DNA of 13,708 nt from Cyclobacteriaceae bacterium (GTDB taxonomy: Bacteria; Bacteroidota; Bacteroidia; Cytophagales; Cyclobacteriaceae), in contig JAIENH010000677.1 in assembly GCA_019751475.1 (NCBI GenBank), positions 1 to 13,708 on the forward strand, given 5' to 3'. Position 1 is the first letter of the stretch; each line of letters opens with the position of its first letter. Below, piece by piece: positions 1-7,562 of this stretch. The notes beneath the pieces were generated by a model. The model did not search any database. It saw nothing but the letters and a program-made list of their open reading frames with translations, and was not told the DNA's origin. The position numbers and the translations under genes are program-made.

Positions 1-1
1 T

Positions 2-70
2 GAGGGAAGCATGTTCCATTTTGATTTTCCCATCAAAACATCTGACAAACACGATGTTCCAAATGGGTGA
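2..70 (+). CDS. C-terminal end of a probable histidine kinase (5' truncated by window edge)
   Basis: An open frame enters from the left edge and stops at TGA 68-70, giving 22 residues. It begins EGSMFHFDFP, which matches the end of a HATPase_c domain (G-S-x-F-x-F-x-x-P after the G2 box). The complete kinase downstream ends with the equivalent KGSTFYFDLP. The remaining residues are a short polar tail. If this reading is right, two histidine kinase genes lie in tandem, with an 80-bp gap before the next start. Only 22 residues are visible, so the assignment rests on this one motif. Domain make-up upstream cannot be seen. Confidence 0.6.
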   Translation, partial: EGSMFHFDFPIKTSDKHDVPNG

Positions 71-150
71 AAAGGCGTACTCACCGGGCGGAGCGCTAAA
101 ATCAACTAAATAATATCAGTTAAAGCGGCTAAGTTGAATAAATTGGCTTC

Positions 151-3100
151 ATGATGGCTCCAACCATTTTCTCCAGGTTGATTTTCTTATTCTGCCTCGC
201 GATATCCCTATGCTCACTGGGTCAACGCAAAGAGCGTGACAGCCTCAACCAGTTGCTCAAAACAAAACTGGATGACAAAACACGAGTCGATATTCTTAAT
301 GCTCTTGCCTACAACAACTACGATTTTGAAGACAGCACAGCGTTGGCATTAGCACACCAGGCATTAGAATTATCCGAACGCATTAGTTACCGTGAGGGTG
401 CACAATATGCAAACATGATGGTTGGGTTGGGTCTGTCAAGTGCAGGAAACAGGAAGGATGCCGTATCTTATTTCCGCAGGTCAGATCAATTAAAATCGGA
501 TAAGTCGCGTGCTACAACCACCTATAACTTAATGCTATGGGCGGCCCTTTATGCCGAATTGGCTGATTACGATTCCGCCAATCTTATGTACAAAAAAGCG
601 CGAGCCAACGCACAATCTGAAGACTTTGCTGACTTGCAATCCATTTATAAAAATATTGCTAAGCTGCACGTACTGGAATGGAAGAACCAGTCAGCACTCC
701 AGTATTTGGATAGCGCCTCGCGCTTGAACCAGTATGGGGATACATACATGGAAATGGAAGTTTTGAGTCTATATGGTCTCGTCTATCAAAACTTACTGGA
801 ATTTGATAAAGCCAAGGCAAGCTATGCAAAACTGTGCGAACTGGCCGAAAGCAACGAGGACTACTATCATAAAATCGAATGCCTGCTGAATACATCAAGG
901 CTCGCCACTATCCAGGGAGAATACAAAGATGCATTATCAAAAATTTTGGAGGCGATAACGCTGGCGAGTAAATACAATGTTTCACAATATGTAGAAGTGC
1001 TTACTCAACTAAGTGAGGTGTATCTTGAACTGTCACAATTAGAACTTACCGGTGAATATCTTTTTCAAGCCCTCAAAATAAGTGAAGCGGGTGGACTGAA
1101 ACATAAGACCGCGATCATTTACAACAACCTGGCCTGGCTCACCAAAGTGCAGCGAAACTATGATGAGGCCATTTCTTATACGAATAAAGCCCAGGCCCTG
1201 ATGGAAGAAGTCGGTGACTTAAGGGGCACCTCCGAATCATACAATGTACGCGGACTAACGTACCTGTCAATGGAAAAATATTCCCTGGCCGAAAGTCAAT
1301 TCAAAAAAGCACTGGAAATGCGTGAGGCTATCGGCTATGCCAAAGGCATTTCATCAACCATGTATAACCTTGCCGACTTATACCTCGAGCAAGAAAGAAA
1401 TGCGGAGGCACTGGAGTTGCTCTACAAAGTGGTGGAGATTGAGAAAAAGATTGGAAACAAACCTTATCTCTCTATGACGTATGGTTTGATAGCGCGTCAG
1501 TTAGTACGTGATAAGAAGTACAAACAGGCCTTTGATTTCCTGGAAAAGGCAAGGCTGGAAGGAGAGAAAGATCAATCACTTTATATTCAGCTAGACAACG
1601 CGGCCAGCTACGTATTCTACTACCGGGAGATCGGAGATTTTAAGAATGCGTATCTCTATCAGCGAAAGTACCAGGATTTGAATGATGAAATCTATGACGA
1701 GGAAGGCACTGCCCGGTTGGCGGAATACGAAGCTTTATACATGGCCGAAAATCGTGAAAAAGAGATAGAACTGCTCAATCAAAAACAAAAAAGTCAGGAG
1801 GCTCAAATAAAACTCCAGGAATCAGAAATCATTCGAAAGAACACGGTCATTATCGCCTCGATATTAGCCGCCATTATCTTTGCATTTGCCGGTTTTCGAA
1901 TCTATAAATCCAGCGTGGTTACGGAGGCCGCTAACAAGAAACTTGTTTTTTTGAATACAGAAATTTCGCAACAGCGCGATGAGATTAAAAAGAACATGGA
2001 GCACAACCAACTTCTTCAGGGAGAGTTGGAAGTAAAAGAAAAGCAGTATCGCGACCTGATTGAAAATGCCTCTGATATTATTCATGAAATGGATGAGAAC
2101 GGTCGATTCACCTATGTAAACCCATCTGTGGAGCGAATCACCGGATTCACCTGGAAAGAGCTTCTGGGAAAACACTACTCAACTTTTGTTCATCCTGTAT
2201 ATGTTGAAAAAGTTTCAAAAACATATGTAGATCAGTTAAAGGCGCAGCAAGAATTTTCGTATCACGAGTTGCCCATCTTATCAAAAAAAGGAGAGACCAT
2301 CTGGTTAGGACAAAGTACCCGTTTTTTCTTCAGAGGGGACAGGGCCTGGAAAATCGCAGTAGTGGCCCGCGATATTACAAAGCAACGACTTGCCGAAGAA
2401 GCCTTGCGGAAAAGTCAGCAGGCTTATGAAGAGTTGGTAGAAACAATTCCTGTGGGTGTCTACAGAACCATTATTTACCCGGATGGACGGTTTCAATTCC
2501 TGTTCGTTAGTGAGCCCTGGTGCACCATGAACGGGCTTCGGCAGGCAGACGTGTTAAAAAATCCCATGTTGGCTAATGCCCTCATCCACCCGGAAGACAA
2601 GCTCTCCTTTGACCAGGCCGAGCAAAGAGCAGCGGCCACGGATGAATTTATGTGGGAGGGACGGATGAATGTAAATGGAGATGTAAAATATGTTCGCATC
2701 GAGTCGGCTGGCACACGCCAGCCAGACGGCACCATCGTAAGAAATGGAATTCAAAAAGACATTACTGAGCGCAAGTTGGCTGAGATTGCCATGTTGAAGG
2801 CGAAAGAAGAAGCAGAAAAAGCGAATGCTTCCAAGTCGGACTTCATTGCCAACATGAGTCATGAAATGCGTACGCCTTTGAACGGTGTAATCGGATTTAC
2901 CGACTTAATGATGAAATCATCATTGACGGCTACGCAGATGAAATACATGACCATGGTATCGCAATCAGCCCACACACTGCTAGGTATGATTGATGATGTG
3001 CTGGATTTTTCAAAGATAGAAGCCAGCAAGCTCCAACTCCATGTGGAAAACTTTTCAGTTACCACGCTATGCCAACAGCTTACTGACATGCTTCAGCCAC

Positions 3101-3519
3101 AAGCTATGCAAAAAGGAATTGAACTTACATTGTCAGTAGCACCAACCATACCGGTCTACATCGCTGGTGATGAAGGTCGGTTACGTCAGGTTCTACTAAA
3201 CCTTTTGAGCAATGCGCTGAAATTTACATCACAGGGAAAAATTGAGCTCTGCGCAACACTGGTCGATTCGGACGCCTCAAACAAAAAGATTCGTTTCTCT
3301 GTGCGTGATACAGGCATTGGTATTGCAAGTGAAAGTCAACAAAAAATATTTGAGGCCTTTGTTCAAGAAGATCTCTCGATTACTAAAAAATATGGCGGCA
3401 CTGGTTTGGGACTCACCATCGCCAACCGGTTGCTCGCCCTCATGGGCAGTGAGATAAAACTCATCAGTGAAGTAGGGAAAGGGAGTACGTTTTACTTCGA
3501 CTTGCCGGTTTCTGTATAG
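151..3519 (+). CDS. TPR-repeat sensor histidine kinase with two PAS domains
   Basis: This is a membrane sensor kinase of 1122 residues. Residues 1-25 form a signal peptide, so the N-terminal part should be periplasmic. Residues about 40-515 are helical TPR-like repeats (for example around 320-425). A coiled stretch at about 523-562 leads to one transmembrane helix (564-582) and a second coiled coil (592-632). Two PAS domains follow, at about 634-747 and 758-877; each ends in a D-I-T-x-x-x-x-A-E PAC-like tail. The HisKA motif SHEMRTPLNG carries the phospho-accepting His904. HATPase_c shows the N box (NLLSNALKF, 1017-1025), G1 (DTGIGI, 1053-1058) and G2 (GGTGLGL, 1082-1088). There is no receiver domain, so a separate response regulator is expected but is not seen here. 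The start could be either of two consecutive ATG codons (151 or 154). The signal sensed is unknown. The 3' end overlaps the convergent hydrolase gene by 28 bp. Confidence 0.95.
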   Translation: MMAPTIFSRLIFLFCLAISLCSLGQRKERDSLNQLLKTKLDDKTRVDILNALAYNNYDFEDSTALALAHQALELSERISYREGAQYANMMVGLGLSSAGNRKDAVSYFRRSDQLKSDKSRATTTYNLMLWAALYAELADYDSANLMYKKARANAQSEDFADLQSIYKNIAKLHVLEWKNQSALQYLDSASRLNQYGDTYMEMEVLSLYGLVYQNLLEFDKAKASYAKLCELAESNEDYYHKIECLLNTSRLATIQGEYKDALSKILEAITLASKYNVSQYVEVLTQLSEVYLELSQLELTGEYLFQALKISEAGGLKHKTAIIYNNLAWLTKVQRNYDEAISYTNKAQALMEEVGDLRGTSESYNVRGLTYLSMEKYSLAESQFKKALEMREAIGYAKGISSTMYNLADLYLEQERNAEALELLYKVVEIEKKIGNKPYLSMTYGLIARQLVRDKKYKQAFDFLEKARLEGEKDQSLYIQLDNAASYVFYYREIGDFKNAYLYQRKYQDLNDEIYDEEGTARLAEYEALYMAENREKEIELLNQKQKSQEAQIKLQESEIIRKNTVIIASILAAIIFAFAGFRIYKSSVVTEAANKKLVFLNTEISQQRDEIKKNMEHNQLLQGELEVKEKQYRDLIENASDIIHEMDENGRFTYVNPSVERITGFTWKELLGKHYSTFVHPVYVEKVSKTYVDQLKAQQEFSYHELPILSKKGETIWLGQSTRFFFRGDRAWKIAVVARDITKQRLAEEALRKSQQAYEELVETIPVGVYRTIIYPDGRFQFLFVSEPWCTMNGLRQADVLKNPMLANALIHPEDKLSFDQAEQRAAATDEFMWEGRMNVNGDVKYVRIESAGTRQPDGTIVRNGIQKDITERKLAEIAMLKAKEEAEKANASKSDFIANMSHEMRTPLNGVIGFTDLMMKSSLTATQMKYMTMVSQSAHTLLGMIDDVLDFSKIEASKLQLHVENFSVTTLCQQLTDMLQPQAMQKGIELTLSVAPTIPVYIAGDEGRLRQVLLNLLSNALKFTSQGKIELCATLVDSDASNKKIRFSVRDTGIGIASESQQKIFEAFVQEDLSITKKYGGTGLGLTIANRLLALMGSEIKLISEVGKGSTFYFDLPVSV

Positions 3520-4352
3520 AATCGCTCTCCACCCATAAGAATTTTAAAAGGTTGATCAATCTTACGCGCCTCTTCTGCAAACTCGTTTACGTCAGCCGTG
3601 TTAAATTCAAACATATCGTAATGACACGGGATCACACACTTGGCATGAATGGCCTTTCCGAGCAAGGCCGCCTCCTTGCAATCCAGATTGCCTGCCACTT
3701 TTCGCTCCGGTTTGTTGCCATTGATGGGCAAAATCGCGACATCTACCTGAAAGGGTTTTAAAATAGTCACCATCTCATCAAACCAAAGGGTATCACCACT
3801 GTGATAGATTCGGTACCCACCAAACTCGATTACATAACCCATGAATTTGCAGTTTCCCTTCTCATCACGCTCAATTTCATTATGCTTGGCTGGAATGCCG
3901 TGAAACGTAAAGCCATCGATTGTAATGGATCGCTGGTCATTCAGACCAATCGGAAAATTCACATCGCACTGTACCCGATCTGTCACAAAATTGCGGTTGG
4001 CTTCCGGTATCACAAATTTGATTGAAGGATTATTTTTTAGCACGGGCATCAGTGTCTCTGCATCAAGATGGTCGGTGTGGTTATGACTGGATGTAACGAC
4101 AGAAATGTTTCGCAACTTTTCTGGTTGTACCACCAATTCGCTCAGGCGAGTGTGAGGTTTATCCGTTGTCAGGTATTTTTTTGTTAATGAATTCGAAAGG
4201 TAGGGATCAATCAAAACACGCTTGCCATTCCATTGTAACAGGTAACCACTTTGCCCCAACCACCACAAATTAAATCCAGACCGATCCTGCAAAAAAGAAT
4301 CCATTTCTTCGATAAGATCATCCTTTTTAATAAGTGCCTTTATAAGTCCCAT
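3492..4352 (-). CDS. UlaG-like metallo-beta-lactamase-fold hydrolase
   Basis: A 286-residue cytoplasmic metallo-hydrolase. The metal-binding motif SHNHTDHLD supplies His90, His92, Asp94 and His95. Further likely ligands are Asp187 in YHSGDTLWF and His244 in IPCHYDMF. The N-terminal WWLGQSGYLL and LIDPYLS segments are typical of the UlaG/NAPE-PLD-like branch, which includes L-ascorbate-6-phosphate lactonase; many members have no known substrate. It lies on the same strand as, and downstream of, the four-helix-bundle and core-MetE genes. A role as a lactonase in the neighbouring sugar pathway is possible but unproven. The ATG at 4352 has no Shine-Dalgarno sequence. Its last 28 bp overlap the convergent kinase gene. 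Confidence 0.9.
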   Translation of the reverse strand: MGLIKALIKKDDLIEEMDSFLQDRSGFNLWWLGQSGYLLQWNGKRVLIDPYLSNSLTKKYLTTDKPHTRLSELVVQPEKLRNISVVTSSHNHTDHLDAETLMPVLKNNPSIKFVIPEANRNFVTDRVQCDVNFPIGLNDQRSITIDGFTFHGIPAKHNEIERDEKGNCKFMGYVIEFGGYRIYHSGDTLWFDEMVTILKPFQVDVAILPINGNKPERKVAGNLDCKEAALLGKAIHAKCVIPCHYDMFEFNTADVNEFAEEARKIDQPFKILMGGERFYTETGKSK

Positions 4353-4370
4353 CGTGTATTAAAGAGAAGA

Positions 4371-4397
4371 ACCAAAAATCAAAAAACCAAAAACCAA
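4371..4397. repeat. A-rich short imperfect repeat downstream of the four-helix-bundle gene
   Basis: The 27-bp stretch is built from repeated ACCAAAAA-type units, three copies with small changes. It lies in the 70-bp spacer between the four-helix-bundle gene and the hydrolase start. It is strongly strand-asymmetric and low in complexity. It could be a simple slippage product or the edge of an inserted cassette. No function can be assigned. Confidence 0.5.
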
Positions 4398-4422
4398 TAC
4401 GCGGTAAAATCCAAGACCTGAA

Positions 4423-4785
4423 TCAGTCTCCTCTCTTCTTGAGAATAGCTGTGAAAATCAAAACAAACTCTTTGGCCTCTTGTCGCAAAGCACTACGCTC
4501 TTCCTCCATTTCCTTGCTTTCATTTGTAATCACCAATCGAAGCCAATAGGAAGACTCTTTTGCCTCTCTTCTGCTTGTTCTGATTTTCATTTTAAAATCC
4601 TTGTCCCCAATACTCTCATTCGCCTCAATATAATTGGCACCGGGAGAACTTCCTGAACGTATCAACTGTCTTACATATTCAGCATTCGCAGCGTTCTTGG
4701 GCAATTTCAGGCAAAAATCCCTAACTCTTTCAGCAAAAATTGCCGTTCTTTCCTCTAAGTCGTATTTATTCTTTTGTTCAGTCAT
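4423..4785 (-). CDS. Four-helix-bundle protein, S23/IVP family
   Basis: A 120-residue, highly charged and almost entirely helical protein. It matches the family first described as encoded in 23S rRNA intervening sequences. Typical landmarks are FAERVRDFCLKLPKN near the start, YVRQLIRSGSSPGANYIEAN at about 58-77, and KIRTSRREAKESSYWL at about 87-102. Members are usually around 115-130 residues, so this one is full length. No rRNA is present around it; it stands alone between the core-MetE and hydrolase genes. The family is structurally related to the accessory protein Avd of diversity-generating retroelements. Its biochemical role when free-standing is not established. The flanks are AT-rich and poorly conserved in appearance, which suggests a movable cassette. 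Confidence 0.88.
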   Translation of the reverse strand: MTEQKNKYDLEERTAIFAERVRDFCLKLPKNAANAEYVRQLIRSGSSPGANYIEANESIGDKDFKMKIRTSRREAKESSYWLRLVITNESKEMEEERSALRQEAKEFVLIFTAILKKRGD

Positions 4786-4860
4786 CTGAACTAAATACAG
4801 TGTTGACTTTATTGAAACTCAGTATTCGTTCTTGACATTTTAAATTTGAGATTTTTCATT

Positions 4861-5883
4861 TTATAGTGAGTTTCTCACCGCCTTGGCCCCCTTCACCATG
4901 TTGATGAGTTTCTGACGTGAGGCCCAGCGGGCTGTTTGGCTTAAGCCACAGTCAGGCGCCACCGACAGTTTCTCAGCTGGTACGTACTGAAGGCATCGCT
5001 TTATCCGCTCCACCACATCTTCCACAGATTCGATATAGTAATTTTTCACATCGATGATGCCAACGGCCACATTCATTTTTTCCGCAAAAGGTTTCAGCAA
5101 TTCAATTTCGGCAAACTCGCGGTTGGCCATCTCTATGTGGATTTCGTTCACCGTCATATCCAAAAAATCAGGCAACATGGGCTTGATGCTACGGTAGCCC
5201 ACGGGACGACCTTTGAAATTTCCAAAACACAAGTGTGTGCTGAGATTGCACTTACCTACAATTGGTTTCACTGTGCGATTAAAAATGTCCACAAATCGTT
5301 TGGTATTCTCTTTGTACGCATAGCAACTCATGCTAGGCTCATCCACGGTGATCTCGGTGCAGCCTGCTGCCACGAGTGACTCCAACTCTTTGCTGATAAT
5401 AGGTAACAACGCTTCGGTAATCTCGTAGCGGTCTTTGTAGCGAGTGTTGGGAAGCAGGCGACCGCTTAACGTGTAGGGACCGGGTACACTCGCCTTCAAC
5501 ACAGGGCCGGCTGGTGCCAATTTTTTCAGCCGTTGAAATTCTTTTACAGCGCCTAGTCCATTCGGGGCCACAAGCTCACCCACAATATTATTTTTACCAC
5601 GCTGGTCATGAGCGGGTGGGCCAAACTTGCGGGTCTCAGTTTCGTTGTTTTCAATGCCTTTTATGAATCCGTAAAATGACAAATTAAAATCCAGTCGTGT
5701 CTGCTCGCCATCAGTAATCACATCAAGGCCGGCAGCGGTTTGATCGTGCACGGCAGCAATCACTGCGTCTTCAATCATTTCTTCGATGTCGGCCGCGCCA
5801 AACTGGTTCAGGTTTTTTACGCCAAACTCAAGCCATCCCGGAAAGGGATAACTGCCAACAACGGTGGTACGAATAGGGTGCAT
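4861..5883 (-). CDS. Core-MetE family methyltransferase (cobalamin-independent methionine synthase C-terminal domain only)
   Basis: A 340-residue zinc methyltransferase corresponding to the catalytic C-terminal half of MetE. The zinc ligands are intact: His217 and Cys219 (THLCFGNF), Glu251 (HIEMANREF) and Cys312 (VAPDCGLSQ). The VDEPS segment (180-184) supplies the acidic residue expected near the homocysteine site. The N-terminal domain of full-length MetE (about 750 residues) is absent. Standalone core-MetE proteins are known to make methionine without methyl-folate in some lineages (Mes families), and others such as epoxyalkane:coenzyme M transferase act on different substrates. Which applies here is open. 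It follows the SIS gene by 44 bp on the same strand, so the two are probably cotranscribed. That links it to the amino-sugar block. The ATG at 5883 gives the typical start MHPIRTTVVGSYPFP. Confidence 0.88.
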   Translation of the reverse strand: MHPIRTTVVGSYPFPGWLEFGVKNLNQFGAADIEEMIEDAVIAAVHDQTAAGLDVITDGEQTRLDFNLSFYGFIKGIENNETETRKFGPPAHDQRGKNNIVGELVAPNGLGAVKEFQRLKKLAPAGPVLKASVPGPYTLSGRLLPNTRYKDRYEITEALLPIISKELESLVAAGCTEITVDEPSMSCYAYKENTKRFVDIFNRTVKPIVGKCNLSTHLCFGNFKGRPVGYRSIKPMLPDFLDMTVNEIHIEMANREFAEIELLKPFAEKMNVAVGIIDVKNYYIESVEDVVERIKRCLQYVPAEKLSVAPDCGLSQTARWASRQKLINMVKGAKAVRNSL

Positions 5884-5927
5884 AATGTTTTAATAGGTTA
5901 ATGATAGTCGAGCTCTGCATGCACTAA

Positions 5928-6722
5928 TTATTTTTTTCCAGCATGCTTATAAAGTTCAGCCATACGGTGTGCGTGCTCATCGTAGGCATCCTCGAACAAC
6001 TCCGTAGCACGAGCACTGCCTACCACACATCCGGCCGTTAATACTTTTGGAGGTTGGCCCGCGGCCGCGAGTAGCTTTGCTACCTCTGCCTTTATACTAT
6101 TGATGATCACGATCCCTCCCACCGTAGAGCCTGGTGACACAGGCGTGTCCAACCCATCTACATAAATCATGGAGTCACCAGCCGGTGCTCCCGTATCTAA
6201 CACGATGTCTGCAAAGTCAGTCAGTTTTCTGCCGTCTTTTCGTTTGCTGGTACTTTTTTCCAAGTGTTGAAGAGACACCAGCGCCACCGTCTTGATGCCT
6301 TGTTTCTGAAAACCTTCGGCCATCTCGATGGGCACCACGTTACAGCCACTTGAGGAAACAATCAATGCAGAGTCGGTCGCACTCAAGCCAAAGTTTCGAA
6401 GAATCCGCTCAGCCAGTCCGGAGACATTTTCCAAATACATGGCCTGACGCTGACCGTTGGCACCCACCACATTATTATGATACGTAAGCGACAACTCAAC
6501 AATGGGATTAAATCCGGGAAACGAACCATAACGTGGCCACATCTCCTCTACCATGATGCGACTGTGGCCGCTTCCAAATACATGCACCATCCGGCCAGCC
6601 AGAATGCTTTTGGCAAACCATTGTGCAGCTCGTTGAATTTCTGTTTTCTGTTTTCGTACAATTTCAATGATAGCGCCACACTTATCAACGTATTCATCTG
6701 TGGGGCTTTTGTAATCAGTCAT
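5928..6722 (-). CDS. SIS-domain sugar-phosphate isomerase-like protein (UPF0309 type)
   Basis: A 264-residue cytoplasmic protein with one SIS (sugar isomerase) fold. The phosphosugar-binding loops are VFGSGHSR (48-55) and SSSGCN (123-128). The segments VPIEMAEGF and DTGAPAGDSMI, followed by GLDTPVSPGSTVGG, are characteristic of the UPF0309 branch. The usual length is about 240-250 residues, so it is complete. Members bind or isomerise phosphorylated sugars, but no reaction has been firmly assigned to this branch. It is the first gene of a minus-strand unit with the core-MetE gene. It is divergent from the NagB-family gene, with which it shares a 105-bp spacer, which suggests joint control. 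A function on an amino-sugar phosphate is inferred from this context. Confidence 0.88.
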   Translation of the reverse strand: MTDYKSPTDEYVDKCGAIIEIVRKQKTEIQRAAQWFAKSILAGRMVHVFGSGHSRIMVEEMWPRYGSFPGFNPIVELSLTYHNNVVGANGQRQAMYLENVSGLAERILRNFGLSATDSALIVSSSGCNVVPIEMAEGFQKQGIKTVALVSLQHLEKSTSKRKDGRKLTDFADIVLDTGAPAGDSMIYVDGLDTPVSPGSTVGGIVIINSIKAEVAKLLAAAGQPPKVLTAGCVVGSARATELFEDAYDEHAHRMAELYKHAGKK

Positions 6723-6827
6723 CAGCTTAGTTTTTGAAGCTCTTAAAAGTACAAAATCAGTTGATAAACCGTCAGGTTTTGGCTGTTGTTTCTTATCTTT
6801 TCAACAGTATCCGTTTACCAGTAAGCT
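6723..6827. promoter_or_regulatory. Divergent promoter region with AAACC-GTCA-GGTTT inverted repeat
   Basis: This 105-bp spacer must hold the promoters for both the SIS and NagB-family genes. A perfect 5-bp inverted repeat with a 4-nt spacer (AAACC gtca GGTTT) lies at 6766-6779, near the middle, where an operator could act on both genes. Near-matches to the Bacteroidota -7 element TAnnTTTG are TATCTTTT (6794-6801, plus) and TACTTTTA (6751-6744, minus). No well-spaced -33 TTG accompanies either, so the promoter calls are weak. Confidence 0.4.
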
Positions 6828-7562
6828 ATGAAAACCCACCGTTTTAAAAATTACGAAGCGTTGTCCGATTTCGCTGCCGCGGAAATCGCCATCGCCATCA
6901 AAGAAAAACCATCGTTGGTATTGTGCATGGCTTCGGGGCACACACCGGCCCGCACGGCTGAGTTGCTGGTAACAAAACTTCAGAAAAACAATATTGATTA
7001 TTCGCGGCTCCAGTTTTTTGGACTGGACGAATGGGTAGGTTTGCCTTCTACCAACGAAGGAAGCTGCCAGTTTTTTTTTAATTCGAAGCTTGTAAAGCCC
7101 TTGTCATTGCAAGCTTCTCAGTGCTTTTTCTTTGATGCCTTGTCAAATGATCTGCCAAACGAGTGTAAAAAAATGGATGAAACCATTGCAGCACGGGGCG
7201 GCATTGACATTATGCTTGTGGGCATCGGCATGAATGGACACATCGGCTTTAACGAGCCGGGCACTCCTACCACTATCTCCAGTCATGTAGCAGCGCTGGA
7301 TGATGTAACAAAAGAAGTAGGTCAAAAATATTTTACCAGTCCCATGCCACTCGACAAAGGAATTACCATCGGCTTGGGCCATTTACTTGGAGCAAAAAAA
7401 GTTTTTCTGCTTGCCAACGGAAGCAAGAAAGCTGGTGTAATAAAGCAAACGGTGGAAGGTGTGATTACGGAAAAATTTCCCGCGAGCATCATGCAGCGGC
7501 ATGCCAACGGGCACGTGCTGATAGATGAGGAAGCTGGCGCGCTACTAACCCACTACGAATGA
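6828..7562 (+). CDS. nagB: Glucosamine-6-phosphate deaminase family protein
   Basis: A 244-residue NagB-family enzyme. The family converts glucosamine-6-phosphate to fructose-6-phosphate and ammonia. Seen here are the phosphate loop MASGHTP (34-40), LDEWVGL with Asp67 (equivalent to Asp72 of the E. coli enzyme), and GMNGHIGFNEPG with His138 and Glu143. The position of E. coli Asp141 is Asn136, a change also common in Gram-positive-type NagB proteins. The length is close to that of Bacillus-type enzymes and shorter than the 266 residues of the E. coli enzyme, whose C-terminal allosteric part is missing. Its TGA overlaps the ATG of the permease gene, so the two are translationally coupled. No deacetylase (nagA) gene is visible. 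Given the neighbours, the substrate may be a modified amino-sugar phosphate. The related 6-phosphogluconolactonases are less likely because the GHIGFNEP motif is of deaminase type. Confidence 0.85.
   Translation: MKTHRFKNYEALSDFAAAEIAIAIKEKPSLVLCMASGHTPARTAELLVTKLQKNNIDYSRLQFFGLDEWVGLPSTNEGSCQFFFNSKLVKPLSLQASQCFFFDALSNDLPNECKKMDETIAARGGIDIMLVGIGMNGHIGFNEPGTPTTISSHVAALDDVTKEVGQKYFTSPMPLDKGITIGLGHLLGAKKVFLLANGSKKAGVIKQTVEGVITEKFPASIMQRHANGHVLIDEEAGALLTHYE

Noticed and set aside
3242..4025. Short plus-strand frames inside the kinase 3' end and opposite the hydrolase gene
   Set aside because: They overlap confirmed genes in other frames and show no motif of their own.
4423..4785. Diversity-generating retroelement suggested by the Avd-like four-helix bundle
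   Set aside because: No reverse transcriptase gene and no template/variable repeat pair were found in the window; the protein fits the S23 family better.
6828..7562. Loss of a catalytic residue in the NagB-family protein (Asp141 of E. coli replaced by Asn136)
   Set aside because: Asn at this position is common in Gram-positive-type NagB enzymes, so it does not indicate inactivity.
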